Assembly: GCA_942491115.1 (NCBI GenBank)
Contig: CALNZV010000004.1
Coordinates: 378,784-442,783, forward strand
DNA: 64,000 nt
Reading direction: 5' to 3'
Origin: CALNZV01 sp942491115
GTDB lineage: Bacteria; Desulfobacterota; Desulfobacteria; Desulfobacterales; UBA5852
The translations under genes and the position numbers were made by a program. A model generated the notes under the pieces. The model saw only the letters and a program-made list of their open reading frames with translations. It did no database searches and was not told the origin of the DNA. Every line of letters starts with the position of its first letter. Position 1 is the first letter of the stretch. Positions 21,738-32,420 of this stretch are shown here, piece after piece.

Positions 21738-22882
21738 TTATTGACTCTTCTTACCACCCTTTTGATTCAAAAACTCTTGCTTCTTTCCTTCAAATCCTGC
21801 ACGTGACAATCGACGGCGTCCCTTCTTTTCTCCAGTCGCATCACCCTCTTCTTGTGCAATTTGCTTCTTGGAAAGATTAGCTCCTGCAGCACCTCCCTCT
21901 TTACGCTTGTCTAAATTGTGTCGACGAATCTTTTGACGATCATCCATCTTCTCCTTCGTCTGTTCCATTCTCGACTTCCACGCCTTGCTGGATTTCTGTT
22001 TCTTGGCAACCTTTCTCTTGAGTTCCTTTCGAAGCTTGGCAGGATCATCCTTGACGCGTTCCCCACTCGCCTCCTTGAGAGTATCACCCCATTGAATATT
22101 ACGGGCTTTGGTCTTTTCTTCTTGGCTACCCTTTTTCAACTCTTCCAAACGTTGCTTCTTTTGTTCGGCATCTGCCAACAATCTCTCAAGATTCTTTCCC
22201 TTGTTGAGATTGGCCAACGACTTGTTGTTTTGATAATGCTTGGGAGAAGGATTGAGACCTGCCAATTTACCATAATCCAACGTTTCCAAGTCACTTGCAA
22301 TATTGGACGTTTCTTGGGAGACTTTAAACGTCTTCGTGGCCGTGTCCTTGACGTGAGACATGGCACGCTTTTTGGTCGCTTCGTGACGACGCTTGAGCTT
22401 TTCCGCACGTCGAGCGGCACGTTTGGACACCACGTTTGGATCACAAGGACGTTGCCCTGCCTTTTCGGCAAGTTTGGCATGGAGTTTGGCGCGAAGTGCT
22501 TCAATACGAGAATTTCCTCCACTAGTAGGAGGAGGTGGTGGTGGTGCGGGCGCCAAGCGTTCTTGGGCTTGCACCGTCGTTTCGGATTGCTCGGGGTCAA
22601 ATTTTTGTCGCTTGGCAGCCTTACTACGAGCTCGACGAGCCTCTTTGGACTCTTTATGCTGTCCCTTGTGGTACTTTGGATTGTACTTGTCGTCACCTAT
22701 AGAGAAAACATTAGAAAGGATGCACTTGCTCATCGTGTCTCCCAAAAAGAAAAACTCGTCCACGTACCAGAGTTGCCCTTGATGTAAAGCTTGGCAGGAA
22801 TCATGTCTACGAGTTCATCGAAAAAGCCATTGTGTTCCTGCAGCTCCTTTAGGAGTGCTTGGGAGCTGTGAAGCGGGGGCAT
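21738..22882 (-). CDS. SURF6/Rrp14-family ribosome biogenesis protein
   Basis: Two exons, 22882-22768 and 22696-21738, joined by a 71-nt intron; 357 residues. Exon 1 gives HNGFFDELVDMIPAKLYIKG, the N-terminal element of SURF6 proteins, and the splice leads into DDKYNPKYHKGQ. The body is extremely basic: RIEALRAKLHAKLAEKAGQR, then the C-terminal SURF6 block LRKELKRKVAKKQKSSKAWK followed by RMEQTKEKMDDRQKIRRHNL. SURF6/Rrp14 is a nucleolar factor for pre-rRNA processing of both subunits. The 3' end is about 18 bases from the convergent cupin gene's stop. Confidence 0.9.
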
Positions 22883-23485
22883 GATGTTGTTTTGCTCTCT
22901 ACGAGAGTGTAATGCAGGCGTAAGAATGGTGTCGTGGTCGTGGTGTCACAGATTTCTGGCTCCAAGAGCTTCGCGCAATTTTTCAATGGCTCAGAGCGAT
23001 TGGAAGAATATCCGACACACGTGGCTATCGTACTTCTTGCAGTTGAGGAATGTCCGATACACGTGGCCAGCGACCTTTCCGCGGAAACCTAGCTACTGTA
23101 CAGCGAGAGCAATGAGATAAAACAGTGATTCAACCATAGACTACTACGTATCTATTATCTCATACTGTCTACACAAATAAGAGACGGGCGAAACTAAACA
23201 CAAGTCTTTCTCGAGTACTGCTTGCTACGATACTGTTGCTCCCTCCAACGACTCGACTCGATCGTCACCTGTGTCCCATGCAAACTCGTACTCAGAATGC
23301 TGCCCAGTTTGATGCTTCGCTCGCATTAGTGAGCACTAGACTAGGACTGAGCAACGTGTATGGTCACTGTCGAAGCAAAAGGTATCGTTATACAATTACG
23401 TTTATCTGTCTGTCGTGCTCTTTTCAAGGAATGAGCGGTCGACCAAGACGAGCACTCTTCGTATCTTGCTGGTACGACTCTCTAC
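22883..23485. other. Intergenic region without a supported gene
   Basis: About 600 bases between two minus-strand genes. It includes a short imperfect direct repeat (ATCCGACACACGTGGC near 23010 and GTCCGATACACGTGGC near 23051), each with an E-box-like CACGTG core, in the upstream region of SURF6. Short ORFs have no recognisable domain. Confidence 0.4.
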
Positions 23486-24576
23486 TTACTTGGAAGCCAC
23501 TTCGTCAGCCTTGACGAGACGGAGATACGGAATGTTGGAAGGAACATCGCAAGTGTGATGTCCGGGATAATGCTCCTTGGCTTCCTCTTCCGTCACTGTT
23601 GGGAGCAAGAAAACAGATCCCTTGAATTCCGTCGTGCGTCCATCGCCCATTGGAATGTCAGCATGATTCTCAGGCCAGTTTGCCGGAGTTGCAATACTCT
23701 TTTCATACGAGAGCTGCAAAGCCTTGACACAGCGAACAATCTCGTCCAAGGAGCGTCCAACACAAGCAGGATAGTTCAAAGACAGCATAAGCTTGTTTTC
23801 CGGGTTAATGATGAAGACAGCACGGATTGTAAGAGGGAGTTCTTGCTCGTCGAGGTTGCCGGGGTCAATCATGCCGTATGCAATCGAAATGGAACGATCC
23901 GGATCAGCAATGATTGGGAATTTCACTTCAATTTCATTCTCGCAATGAGCAACCACGTCCGAGAGCCATTCTTGATGAGACTTGACCGGATCCACACTCA
24001 AGGTCGCCACCTTGCAATCGAGATCCACAAGCTCGTCATACTTGAGTGCAAGGCGTCCAATCTCAGTGGTACAAACAGGTGTAAAGTCAGCGGGATGAGA
24101 AAAGAGAATGGCCCATTTGCCCTGTAATGGTAATGCGATGAGAAAATACAGTGAGTAAGATAATCGCTTGAGTGTCAAGCACTATTACAACCTCGAACGA
24201 TCCCTACCTTTTTCCACTCGAGAAAGGAGTCCCAATGGCCATGCGTTGTGTCACAAGAGAAATCCGGAACAATGTTGCCGAGACGAAGGGCGCCGTCGGA
24301 TGAACCCTCAGGATAGAGCGACATGTCTGTAACGAAACAGCGAGGAGAATCTTGTTAGTTACATGGCAAGGTTGACACCTACACTGGCATAAGTACGAAA
24401 TTGAACTTACAAGTTGGAGTTCCGCTCTCCATGGTATCCATCGTGCTCATCAAACGGGCACTTCCTGCCGCCGCCACCACATTTGACTTGTTGGCAGCAA
24501 CAGCAACCCGGCCAGTTGCGGCACGACTAGCAGCAGCACGAAAGGCTGGTACGGCACGTCTCATGGAGGAAAACAT
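23486..24576 (-). CDS. 1-Cys peroxiredoxin (Prx6 type), probably mitochondrial
   Basis: Three exons: 24576-24411, 24326-24208 and 24121-23486; phases close to 306 residues. The first about 45 residues are rich in Arg, Ala and Ser (MFSSMRRAVPAFRAAASRAA), as expected of a mitochondrial presequence. The thioredoxin-fold domain has the peroxidatic Cys in HPADFTPVCTTE (about residue 112), the conserved Arg of DPDRSISIAYGMID, and the long Prx6 C-terminal part (PANWPENHADIPMGDGRTTE). It should reduce peroxides with an external reductant. Single peroxidatic Cys and length both fit the 1-Cys class. Confidence 0.92.
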
Positions 24577-24933
24577 CGTGATGACTGACTATTGCGTTCG
24601 TCGATGACGTTGATTCGAAGAAAAAGTGAGCATTGCACGATGTATCGAGTATGCACGAACTGCCGTTTTTTGATTCGGAAGATTGGCGTCATTGGCAGCA
24701 GCATGTCGTGGGTTTTCACGTAGAATTCTACGAGCTCACCAAAAAACTTGCGGCCAACACGTCAAGCAGAATCTCGATCTGGTCGCCTTCGATCTGATGA
24801 TGCTGATGAAGCAATGCATCGCCAACTCAATAGTCTCGTTAGATAATCACAGTTTACATGTAAGACATCCTATCAACCTCGCAAACTTAACTTACTCTGA
24901 GCATTGATTTGGAGAGCGCCACAAAGAGATACC
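24577..24933. other. Divergent intergenic region
   Basis: About 360 bases between the peroxiredoxin (minus) and DUF1989 (plus) starts, expected to hold both promoters. Nothing else recognisable. Confidence 0.4.
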
Positions 24934-25797
24934 ATGTCACAAGACCGCCGAGCACTCGCACGGTCCAGCAAACCAATTCCTTGCTATGCAATTGAAAACT
25001 TACCGGCAAAGAAAGGCGGTGACGAGCTGTATGCCAAGCTTGGAACAGCAGTTGCCGATGGAAATGCAACGCTACTCGAAGAGCTGGAGATTTCACCTCG
25101 TGATGCTCGTTCCTGGAAAGTTCCTGCCGGTTGCCTATGGCGAATCACTTGTACCAAAGGTCCCCAAGTGGCGGACATGAATTGCTGGGCAGCCAATGAT
25201 CCACAAGAACGCTTCTTTTCCTCGAAGACAAGGCAGATTCACGCCACTCATCTCACGACTGGCGACCGCTTGTGGAGCAACATGCCATACATGCGTCCAC
25301 TGGCAACGATCGTCCAAGATACCATTGCCTATGGCTTTGATGATGATGGAGCTGGAGTGCATGATGTGATTGGAAGTCGTTGTGATCCGTATACGCACTT
25401 CTTAATGACGCAGCAAAACGACAATACGTGCTGTCATTCCAACCTTACACGACAAGCGTTGCGAGATGGTTTGCATGAGATGGATGTTCACGACGTGTTA
25501 AATGTATTCATGTGTACAGGCTTTACCAAAGACACGCATCAATACTTTACGAAACCGAGTCCTGTTCAAGTGGGAGACTACTTGGAGTTTCTTGCCGAGA
25601 CGGACTTGCTAGTATCAGCGTCGACATGTCCGCAAGGAGATGTGAGCTTGGCGTGTGGCGGCGGTGGTACACCAGTTGTGTATCCTCTTGGAGTTCAAGT
25701 GTGGGAACCAAAAACTGGATGGTTGGAAAGTGAAGGATGGGAGCCATCTGTGAAAAGCGGATACTCTGGAAATCATGGTATCAATGTAGAAAGCTAA
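24934..25797 (+). CDS. DUF1989 family protein (urea carboxylase-associated)
   Basis: 287 residues, single exon; the chosen Met (MSQDRRALAR) has A at -3. The family pattern is clear: SWKVPAGCLWRITCTKGPQV, ADMNCWAANDPQERF, RLWSNMPYMRPLATIVQDT, SRCDPYTHFLMTQQ with a Cys/His pair, and CCHSNLTRQAL. In bacteria DUF1989 proteins are often encoded with urea carboxylase or amino-acid catabolism genes; their own reaction is not firmly known to me. No nitrogen-metabolism gene is adjacent here. Bacterial origin is possible but not shown by the sequence. Confidence 0.8.
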   Translation: MSQDRRALARSSKPIPCYAIENLPAKKGGDELYAKLGTAVADGNATLLEELEISPRDARSWKVPAGCLWRITCTKGPQVADMNCWAANDPQERFFSSKTRQIHATHLTTGDRLWSNMPYMRPLATIVQDTIAYGFDDDGAGVHDVIGSRCDPYTHFLMTQQNDNTCCHSNLTRQALRDGLHEMDVHDVLNVFMCTGFTKDTHQYFTKPSPVQVGDYLEFLAETDLLVSASTCPQGDVSLACGGGGTPVVYPLGVQVWEPKTGWLESEGWEPSVKSGYSGNHGINVES

Positions 25798-26036
25798 GCG
25801 AATGAAAGGATTGCAATTGCTCGACTTTTTGACAAATGCAAAAAATATAATCTCTAGCTACGCCGTGCATACTGTTTCGTAGCTAAACAAAAGTGCCAGG
25901 ACCTAAACAATAACTAAAAACTTTTAAAAGCGACCCGATTCACTTTCTTTTCGGGATAGAAGCAATCATACAGGCAACAAGCCAGTGCTTCGTGACATAT
26001 ATTCCATTCTCGTCTTACACTCCAGGAAACTATTAG

Positions 26037-26458
26037 CTAATAATTCAAAGAGTCAGGGAGAGAGAGACGGTGAGCGCGAATATGCCAAATCAGTGCAAGG
26101 CCCGAGGAAGTTGACATGTCGACGACGCCAAGCAGGAACAAAAAATTGACGAGGATGATGGCAAGAAACCAAAGATTATTCTTTTCTTGAAAGACGACGA
26201 AGGCTGTAAACGCATGAGCCATCATTGCAATCCAAAAAGCCGCCAGTTGCCACAGGCCGGAGGCAGTCGACAAATCGACGGCGCCTAGAAAATCAAAAAT
26301 TGACGACGGCAATTGCTTTCAAGCAATCAGCATGATCATCAATTGATGAACCCAGAAGGACGCTCAAAAGTACGTGGGTCATGGTGATGATCCACAAACA
26401 TCGCCACGCGGGCAAGGAGCATCTTTTCGATTGATTTTTTCTTGTTGGAAGTCGTCAT
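26037..26458 (-). CDS. Small membrane protein, 110 residues
   Basis: Two exons, 26458-26374 and 26284-26037, joined by an 89-nt GT-AG intron in phase 1. The N-terminal exon (MTTSNKKKSIEKMLLARVAM) is basic and the junction reads DHHHDPRAVDLSTASGLWQL. Two hydrophobic segments follow: LAAFWIAMMAHAFTAFVVF and LWFLAIILVNFLFLLGVVDM. The DLSTASGL and DMSTSSGL segments flank them and look like an internal repeat. I recognise no family. Confidence 0.55.
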
Positions 26459-26885
26459 GGTGTTTTCACTTGTTCTCCCTGCACGCGATTGTCACGATTG
26501 TGATGAATGATGAGTGATGCATTGCGTCGGAAGCTTTATCGGTGCCGACCAAATTTTGATAGTCTAGCTAGGACTCAACGGATCGCAGGAAAATTTTTGA
26601 GGCATTTGAATCATATCATTGAATCTCAAATGAATATGTAAGATAGCTAAAAAAAGAGCTTTTCCTCTATCCCAGTCATTGCGCATTGAATGTACATGTG
26701 GGTCCCTACTGTCTTTGATGGTCGTTTGACCATCCAAATTTTTGTCGGTCATTCTACAAAATGTCAACAGTTTCGGTCATCGAAAAATGTCAATAGCGCT
26801 CATAATCGCGATGAGAGTGAGAGCGTTGCTCATGATAAAGACGCCGCTTTTCTCTCCTTTTCAGTAAAGAATTGCAATTATTACA
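26459..26885. other. Divergent intergenic region
   Basis: About 430 bases upstream of both the small membrane protein gene and the second DEK_C-like gene. A CTAGCTAGG motif lies near 26565. No gene seen. Confidence 0.4.
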
Positions 26886-29526
26886 ATGAAGGACAATGAG
26901 GATTCACCATCCAGTGCCACGCCAATGTTGAAATTGTCACGTGTGAGTCGAAAACCTCGAAAACGCATTGCCGAAACGAATGCGCCAAAACCAAAAAAGA
27001 GACGGGCAAGAAAAAGGACGGATGTACCCATTCCTTCCTTTTCACCCGTTCATAAGTTAGACGAAATGGATATTTCTATATTGGATTCACCTGTGAAACC
27101 AAAAGAAGAGCCAGAGGAGCCGCTCGTGGTCTTGTTAAATGAGGAGAATGATGACGACGATGACGATTTGCTCGATGCTCCTCCCACGTTTGCACCGACA
27201 CAACCAATGAAAAGTAGTCAAACTATCGACAAAAAGCCAAGTATTTCAAATAGGAGAAAGGGTGCAAATGTTACTGAGCAACAGAGTCAAGAATCTCGTG
27301 ACAATGCCACTACTGAACCGGAACCAAAGTTTGATACCGACAAGCAAGCACTGGAAGAAGCCAAACAAGCACTTGCACAGGCAGATACTACTGTTGAAAT
27401 ACAGAAAGACACTAGCCGAAATGTACAAGAACCGGTTCAAAAGAAAAAGGCAACCAAAAAGCCCAAGGTCAAACCGGACGAGGCAGATCTCATTGTAGCA
27501 ATTGACGGTCTCTTTGTTTTATCAAATACCAATGACACGACGGAAAAGGACTTTGTCGAAGCATTGGAAGGACAGTATGGAGCCAAGCTTTACAAGAGTT
27601 CGAAAACATTTGCCAGGGCACGATTAAAGGCATTGATACAGGGCACGATTGAACCGACGGTATCCTTTTCGCCACCTCCAGGCGCATCTGATGGCGTTCC
27701 CAAGGATGCACCGAAACCTAAGGAGCAAAGAGATGAAGCAGGCAAGGAATGTCATGATGATAGTGATGATGTATTTGTATTCGAGGACGAGGATGGTGCT
27801 TCGGCAATCACATCGATTCAAGTTGCGACGAAGCAACAAAAAATCGAGCCGACAAAGAGTACTGAAAAGCAAGTCGTTGCGTCTCCGGAGAAGACTTTAC
27901 CCAAGACAATGCCGAAACGAAAAAGTCGTGCTCCAAAGAAACCATCTAATGTTGAAGGAGTAACTGGGATGGACGAGTCGGAATCAAAAGCAGGCACTGC
28001 AAAGCAAAACAAGCCGACGGAGAAGCCTGCCCCGAAAAAGAAAGCTGCTCCTCCAAGAAAGACGAGGGCACCACGAGTAAAAAAGGGAACGTGTGCCCTT
28101 TGTACAACCTGTACTTGTACTATTGGAAAAGAGACGAATGTTGTGGACGCCTCGGCAGTCATGTCTCGAACGGATGCTGAGATTGAGCGAGCATTGATTC
28201 GGAGGACTCAAAAACTCGAAAGGGTCGTCGACAAGTACGAAACGTTGCTGGATCAAGTCAACCGTGAGCTGAAGAAGCATCGTCGCAACGTGTTAAAGAA
28301 GCAAGAGGCGCAGCTTAATGATGGCAAACGACTTGCCTTTGGAGACTCGCGGTTTCTTCCGGACGCAAATGTGTGGGACGAGCAAGCCCAAGCGGTTGAC
28401 TGTGTAGCTCTTCCAACACCTATCGTGGAGGAAGCACAAGCGACCTTGTTTAGTAATGGAGGTAAGTGCCTTGTGGTCCTATATTATATCGTTTGCATCT
28501 TGACGCATCTTTTACAAACACCCGCCCGTCCTATACATTGTATCAGATTGTCAAATCACTCTTACTCAAATGTTTGGCGGTGGCAACAAGGAAACGGACA
28601 AGAGTACTGACCAAGATGATACGACTAAAGAGGAAAATGCTCACTCGCAGACAGTCACAGACGAAGACAAGGAGGATGTTGTGGACGACACTAGCGTTGT
28701 AGACGCTGAATTGGAATTCGAGCCAGAGCCTGATCCTGTAGACCATATTCACCGCGTATCTTGGAGGAAAGGAGCTCTACTAGAGCAACAGACTCCGTCG
28801 TGTCAAGCTCCAAGAGCCTGGTCAGCTCTTACAACCAACAACAAGCTTGGAAGAAGCCCTCAGTCTCCAGCGTCAGTATCGTCTCCGACGTCAAAGTTTG
28901 GCAACATGTCACCTTCAACATCCACCAGCAAGTACGACTGTGCATGGGATGCTCTATTTTCAGCTGACGTTACCGACGATTCTAATGATGACGACTCAAG
29001 GATAAATCAGCTGCTGGACTTGTTCGAGAATGAAATGAGCGAAGAAACGCAACGAGAAAGTTTCACTCAAGAATCGCAGTTCGAGGCACCACTTCTTAGT
29101 CAACGCGGAGAGAATATCGCAGGTTCTATCGAGGATTCTATCGTGTCCGACTCGACTCAACTACAGTCCATCGAAGCGGCCTGTCCCAAATGGCGCGACA
29201 ACATTCGATTCGCACTCGCGCATAGAGGGGAGGCAGAGATTCGACAAGCGTTGGAGCGAGTACAGCTTTCCATGCAGGCTCTACAAGCTACGAAGGAGAA
29301 GGTATCTACGGTGTGGAATAGACAGGAAGTTGTGCTCAAGCTGTTTGAAATGAGTTTGTCAGCATCTCTCTCGCGATTAGATCGACCTGAAGAAGAATCG
29401 TTGCAGAGCGCTTCAACGAAGGAGACGACAAGTGGCAAACCTACATCAATTACTCAAGGGAAAACGTCCAGTAGGCTCTCACCCGTAATTGAATGCGAAG
29501 AAGGCCTCTCCCAGTCCTCGCAGTAG
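26886..29526 (+). CDS. Nuclear-type protein with DEK_C-like domain and Cys cluster
   Basis: Two exons (26886-28461, 28547-29526) give 851 residues. The N-terminal 50 residues are basic (RKPRKRIAET, KPKKRRARKR). Residues about 200-258 form a DEK_C-like domain (VAIDGLFVLSNTNDTTEKDF ... TFARARLKALIQG) clearly related to the one in the Claspin-like protein at 5975. After a Lys/Pro-rich stretch comes CALCTTCTC (about 405), a possible metal-binding cluster, then a coiled coil (IERALIRRTQKLERVVDKYE). The splice junction codes for QITLTQMFGG, similar to a PCNA-interacting peptide but with Met in place of the first aromatic residue. The C-terminal half is acidic, ending with helices. A chromatin or replication role is an inference. 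Confidence 0.65.
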
Positions 29527-29889
29527 TAGTCTAATTACGCTCATAAATAAATAGCTCGCGCTGTTACAGAATTCATTCCCTTGCGCTTTATACCGATGAT
29601 ATAAACCTAGCTAGCTAGACATTCATTCGACCAAGCAATGACTCGTACTGTACGATCAAGAACACATGTGCAAGCAACACGGAACATTCGTTTTATTGAG
29701 ACTCGAAACGGGCATTCAGTAGGAAAACTACCGGGAGCTTTGCGACCCGCTTTAAAAGCGTACATGGCACAGCATGTGTAATACAGTATTTCGAGGTCTT
29801 TATGCGGCCTTGTGATTAGTTTGCTCGTGTCTGGTGCAATATCATTTCCTCCTGCTGTTTCGAGCGTGCGAATAAAGGCTTTCCGAATC

Positions 29890-31038
29890 TCAACTTCTGT
29901 GCCCTCGGGAAAGCTCAATCAGATTCTGCTCTAGAACCGCAATCGTCACCTTTCCCACATGAGGAATGTACTGTATTCCAGGAACATCCAGCAAAGACTC
30001 TTCGCACACATTCGGGTACTCTGAAACATTTACAAATGTCGATCCTTCATTGATCCACTCACAAGGAATCAAAAAGTCAGGAGAGGGAACTCCCGAGACA
30101 ATCACGGAAGATTTACGTATACACATTTCAAGAGTCGTGGTACAATCATTGCATCGTCTCATTCGTCCGCCAGCCCGAAACAAGAGGATCGAATCAATGT
30201 CGACCGAGTAGACTGTAGCGCCGGCGTTGGCCAACATTGCCGCTAACGGACGACCGAAAATCTCGGACCGATTGACGATTGTAACCACTGTTCCTTCCCA
30301 AGAGTTGGGTATTGATGTGGCATGGTATGTCTCTAGAATTCGAAAGACTGAAGAAGCAGCACAGGGGTACAATTTGGTGTCGTGTCTATTGTTGACAACA
30401 AGGCTTTCCTTGCCTCGGGCTCGAAATAGCGAACGCGCATTGTATTCTTGACACAGTCCCTCTACATCTTTCGTATAGCACACTAAATCTCGAAGATAAT
30501 CATCATAAGTCTTGTAGTATACTCCTGTCAATCTGTTTTTGTAAGGTCCTCGCTCCTCGCGATGGTAGGCTGTAAGTCTCTTTTTGAAAATGGGGTAGAA
30601 AAGTAGAATGCCATCGACATCAGACCGTTGATTGCCAGCAAGTATTGCCTTTTCGACATCAGGTGGTGTTTCTCCAAGTACTCGGCATTGCTCATAGTCA
30701 ATGCCATCCTCGTAGCATGTTTCGGCAATGAGCTCCGAGTAGAGTTCGGCGTCACTTCGGTACAGCAGCCCGTCGTGCGCTAATATTCCCAACAGTTTGA
30801 CTCGATTAGCTCCAAGCGATGTTGTATATACTCGAACCGACTCCCTCATGCGTTGTGCAAGGTCAGTTACGTCGACAATACCGCCTGGTGGAGGCTCCGT
30901 ACTGCTGGCAAAAGATGTTTGTGGTCGTCGCTGAATGCCGTGCTCGATAAGACACCGATGACGTCCTCTAACAACCACTGGCGCACTTATGCTACCGCTT
31001 AGTGTCTTCACCATTTGTATCCGCTGAGACATGGCCAT
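29890..31038 (-). CDS. NAD-dependent methylenetetrahydrofolate dehydrogenase (MTD1 type)
   Basis: 382 residues. The N-terminal catalytic domain has VKLLGILAHDGLLYRSDAEL, the ...YEDGIDYEQCRVLGETPPDV region and GILLFYPIFKKRLTAYH. The Rossmann domain has TVVTIVNRSEIFGRPLAAML with ANAGATVYSVDIDS, which closely follows yeast Mtd1, then SSVIVSGVPSPDFLIPCEWI and GIQYIPHVGKVTIAVLEQNL. It would oxidise 5,10-methylene-THF to methenyl-THF with NAD+. I chose the Met at 31038 (purine at -3), 7 codons after the first in-frame Met. In another frame a 100-codon ORF overlaps the stop (29607-29918), so a C-terminal frameshift cannot be excluded. Confidence 0.82.
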   Translation of the reverse strand: MAMSQRIQMVKTLSGSISAPVVVRGRHRCLIEHGIQRRPQTSFASSTEPPPGGIVDVTDLAQRMRESVRVYTTSLGANRVKLLGILAHDGLLYRSDAELYSELIAETCYEDGIDYEQCRVLGETPPDVEKAILAGNQRSDVDGILLFYPIFKKRLTAYHREERGPYKNRLTGVYYKTYDDYLRDLVCYTKDVEGLCQEYNARSLFRARGKESLVVNNRHDTKLYPCAASSVFRILETYHATSIPNSWEGTVVTIVNRSEIFGRPLAAMLANAGATVYSVDIDSILLFRAGGRMRRCNDCTTTLEMCIRKSSVIVSGVPSPDFLIPCEWINEGSTFVNVSEYPNVCEESLLDVPGIQYIPHVGKVTIAVLEQNLIELSRGHRS

Positions 31039-31371
31039 TACACTACATTGGAGTGTCATGTGTCATGCAGATGCATCGTCATTCATCAGATGCCGCGGGC
31101 CATCAAGATTTCAGATGGTTTTCTGTGAGTGCTCACGTGCGCTCGTACAAGTTGGATAACGGCCAGAATGTCAATTTCGGCATCATAATATATACCCTAC
31201 TGTACATACGTACCTAGCTAGGTATCCTTCTCCTTCTACAGTATGCAATCCATCTATCGAAAGCTTCTTTTATCTTTACAATTCTACTATGTTCAAATGT
31301 ATGCCCCCCAAAAGGGGCTCATACCTAGGTCATTCATACTCAAACGCACTGCATGTACCCATTCATACAAG
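31039..31371. other. Intergenic region
   Basis: About 330 bases between the MTD1-like start and the 3' end of the epimerase-like gene (both minus strand). Contains ACGTACCTAGCTAGGTA near 31209, a near-palindrome. No gene seen. Confidence 0.4.
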
Positions 31372-32208
31372 CTAAGGACGAACATGAGAGTAAGTCATGC
31401 CCCCCTTAAGTGCATCAATGGCTGCTTTCTTGTCTTCTGCCTTGAATACTCCACCTCCGGCCACTAGAACGTTGGCACCAGCTTCAATTAGTTCGGGGGC
31501 GTTAGACTCACTGACTCCTCCGTCAACACTAATGAACAAATCGGGCTTTAACTGTCGAAGTTGCTTGATTTTCTCGACTGCTTGCTTGATATACTTTGGT
31601 CCTCCATACCCAGGATTTACCTATATTAGTAGAAATGCGTCAGATACAGTCATTAACTCTTGGATATCATCGAATGTGATCCGTAGAATACGTACAAGCA
31701 TCACCACAGCTACATGACACTGGTCAAGAACATGCTCCACGCTACTGACACTGGTACCAGGATTCAAAACAACTCCAGGAGCACATCCTGCCTCGTCAAT
31801 CATGTTAACGACAGCTCCAAGCTGAAGTGTCGCTTCTGGGTGAACAGAAATCACATCGGCGCCAGCTTTGACAAAATCCGCGATTCGGTGCTCGGGCTCG
31901 ATGCACCCAAGCTTGACATCAAAGATTGTATCTGGAAACGAATCACGACAGGAAGCAACTATAGGAGCACCAAATGAGATTTTGGGAACCATTCTTCCAT
32001 CTTGAACTGAAAAGTGAAGCCACTCGGCGCCTCCCGCCACTGCCGCTTTGAGGTCGTTTCCCAACTCGAGAAAGTCTGCCTTTGCAACGGAAGGAGAGAC
32101 AATCACGCGGTTGTACGGAGATCCCAGGGGACGAGCTAGAGCATCTGTGCCCAAAATATGGGCAGCAGCAGCCAAGAGAGCGCAGGCGATACGGCAAGAG
32201 GGCGTCAT
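31372..32208 (-). CDS. Ribulose-phosphate 3-epimerase-like protein with altered metal site
   Basis: Two exons, 32208-31696 and 31620-31372 (75-nt intron, phase 0), 253 residues. The TIM-barrel pattern of RPE is complete: VIVSPSVAKADFLELGNDL, FVKAGADVISVHPE, GVVLNPGTSVSSVEHVLDQC, VNPGYGGPKYIKQAVEKI, ISVDGGVSESNAPELIEAGA and VLVAGGGVF. The start chosen (MTPSCRIACALLAAAAHILG) gives a signal peptide, so plastid or secretory targeting is possible. Known RPEs bind metal with His and Asp of HVDVMDG, His of DVHLM and Asp of VDGG. Here the first reads HFSVQDG (Asp to Ser) and the second DVKLGC (His to Lys); VDGG is kept. Epimerase activity is therefore doubtful despite the conserved fold. Confidence 0.8.
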
Positions 32209-32420
32209 TGCGAGAATCAGAACAAATACTCGTAAATGCCAAGCTTTTGGCGGCGTCAAATGACACGTCACATGAGAACCGAACATGTTCCTTGAAGTTG
32301 AAGCTTGATAATTTATCCGAAAGTGTCCCGATGCAGCCGACCACCCAACATGGCTACCGGTATCTGCTAATACAGTTAATGTCTACAAGGAGGCAGCATG
32401 TATAGTATACTAGTAGATGG

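Noticed and set aside
29607..29918. Minus-strand 104-codon ORF overlapping the end of the MTD1-like gene
   Set aside because: It has no recognisable domain and starts with a non-ATG codon. It could be a C-terminal extension reached by a frameshift, but MTD1-like proteins can end where the main frame ends, so I left it out.
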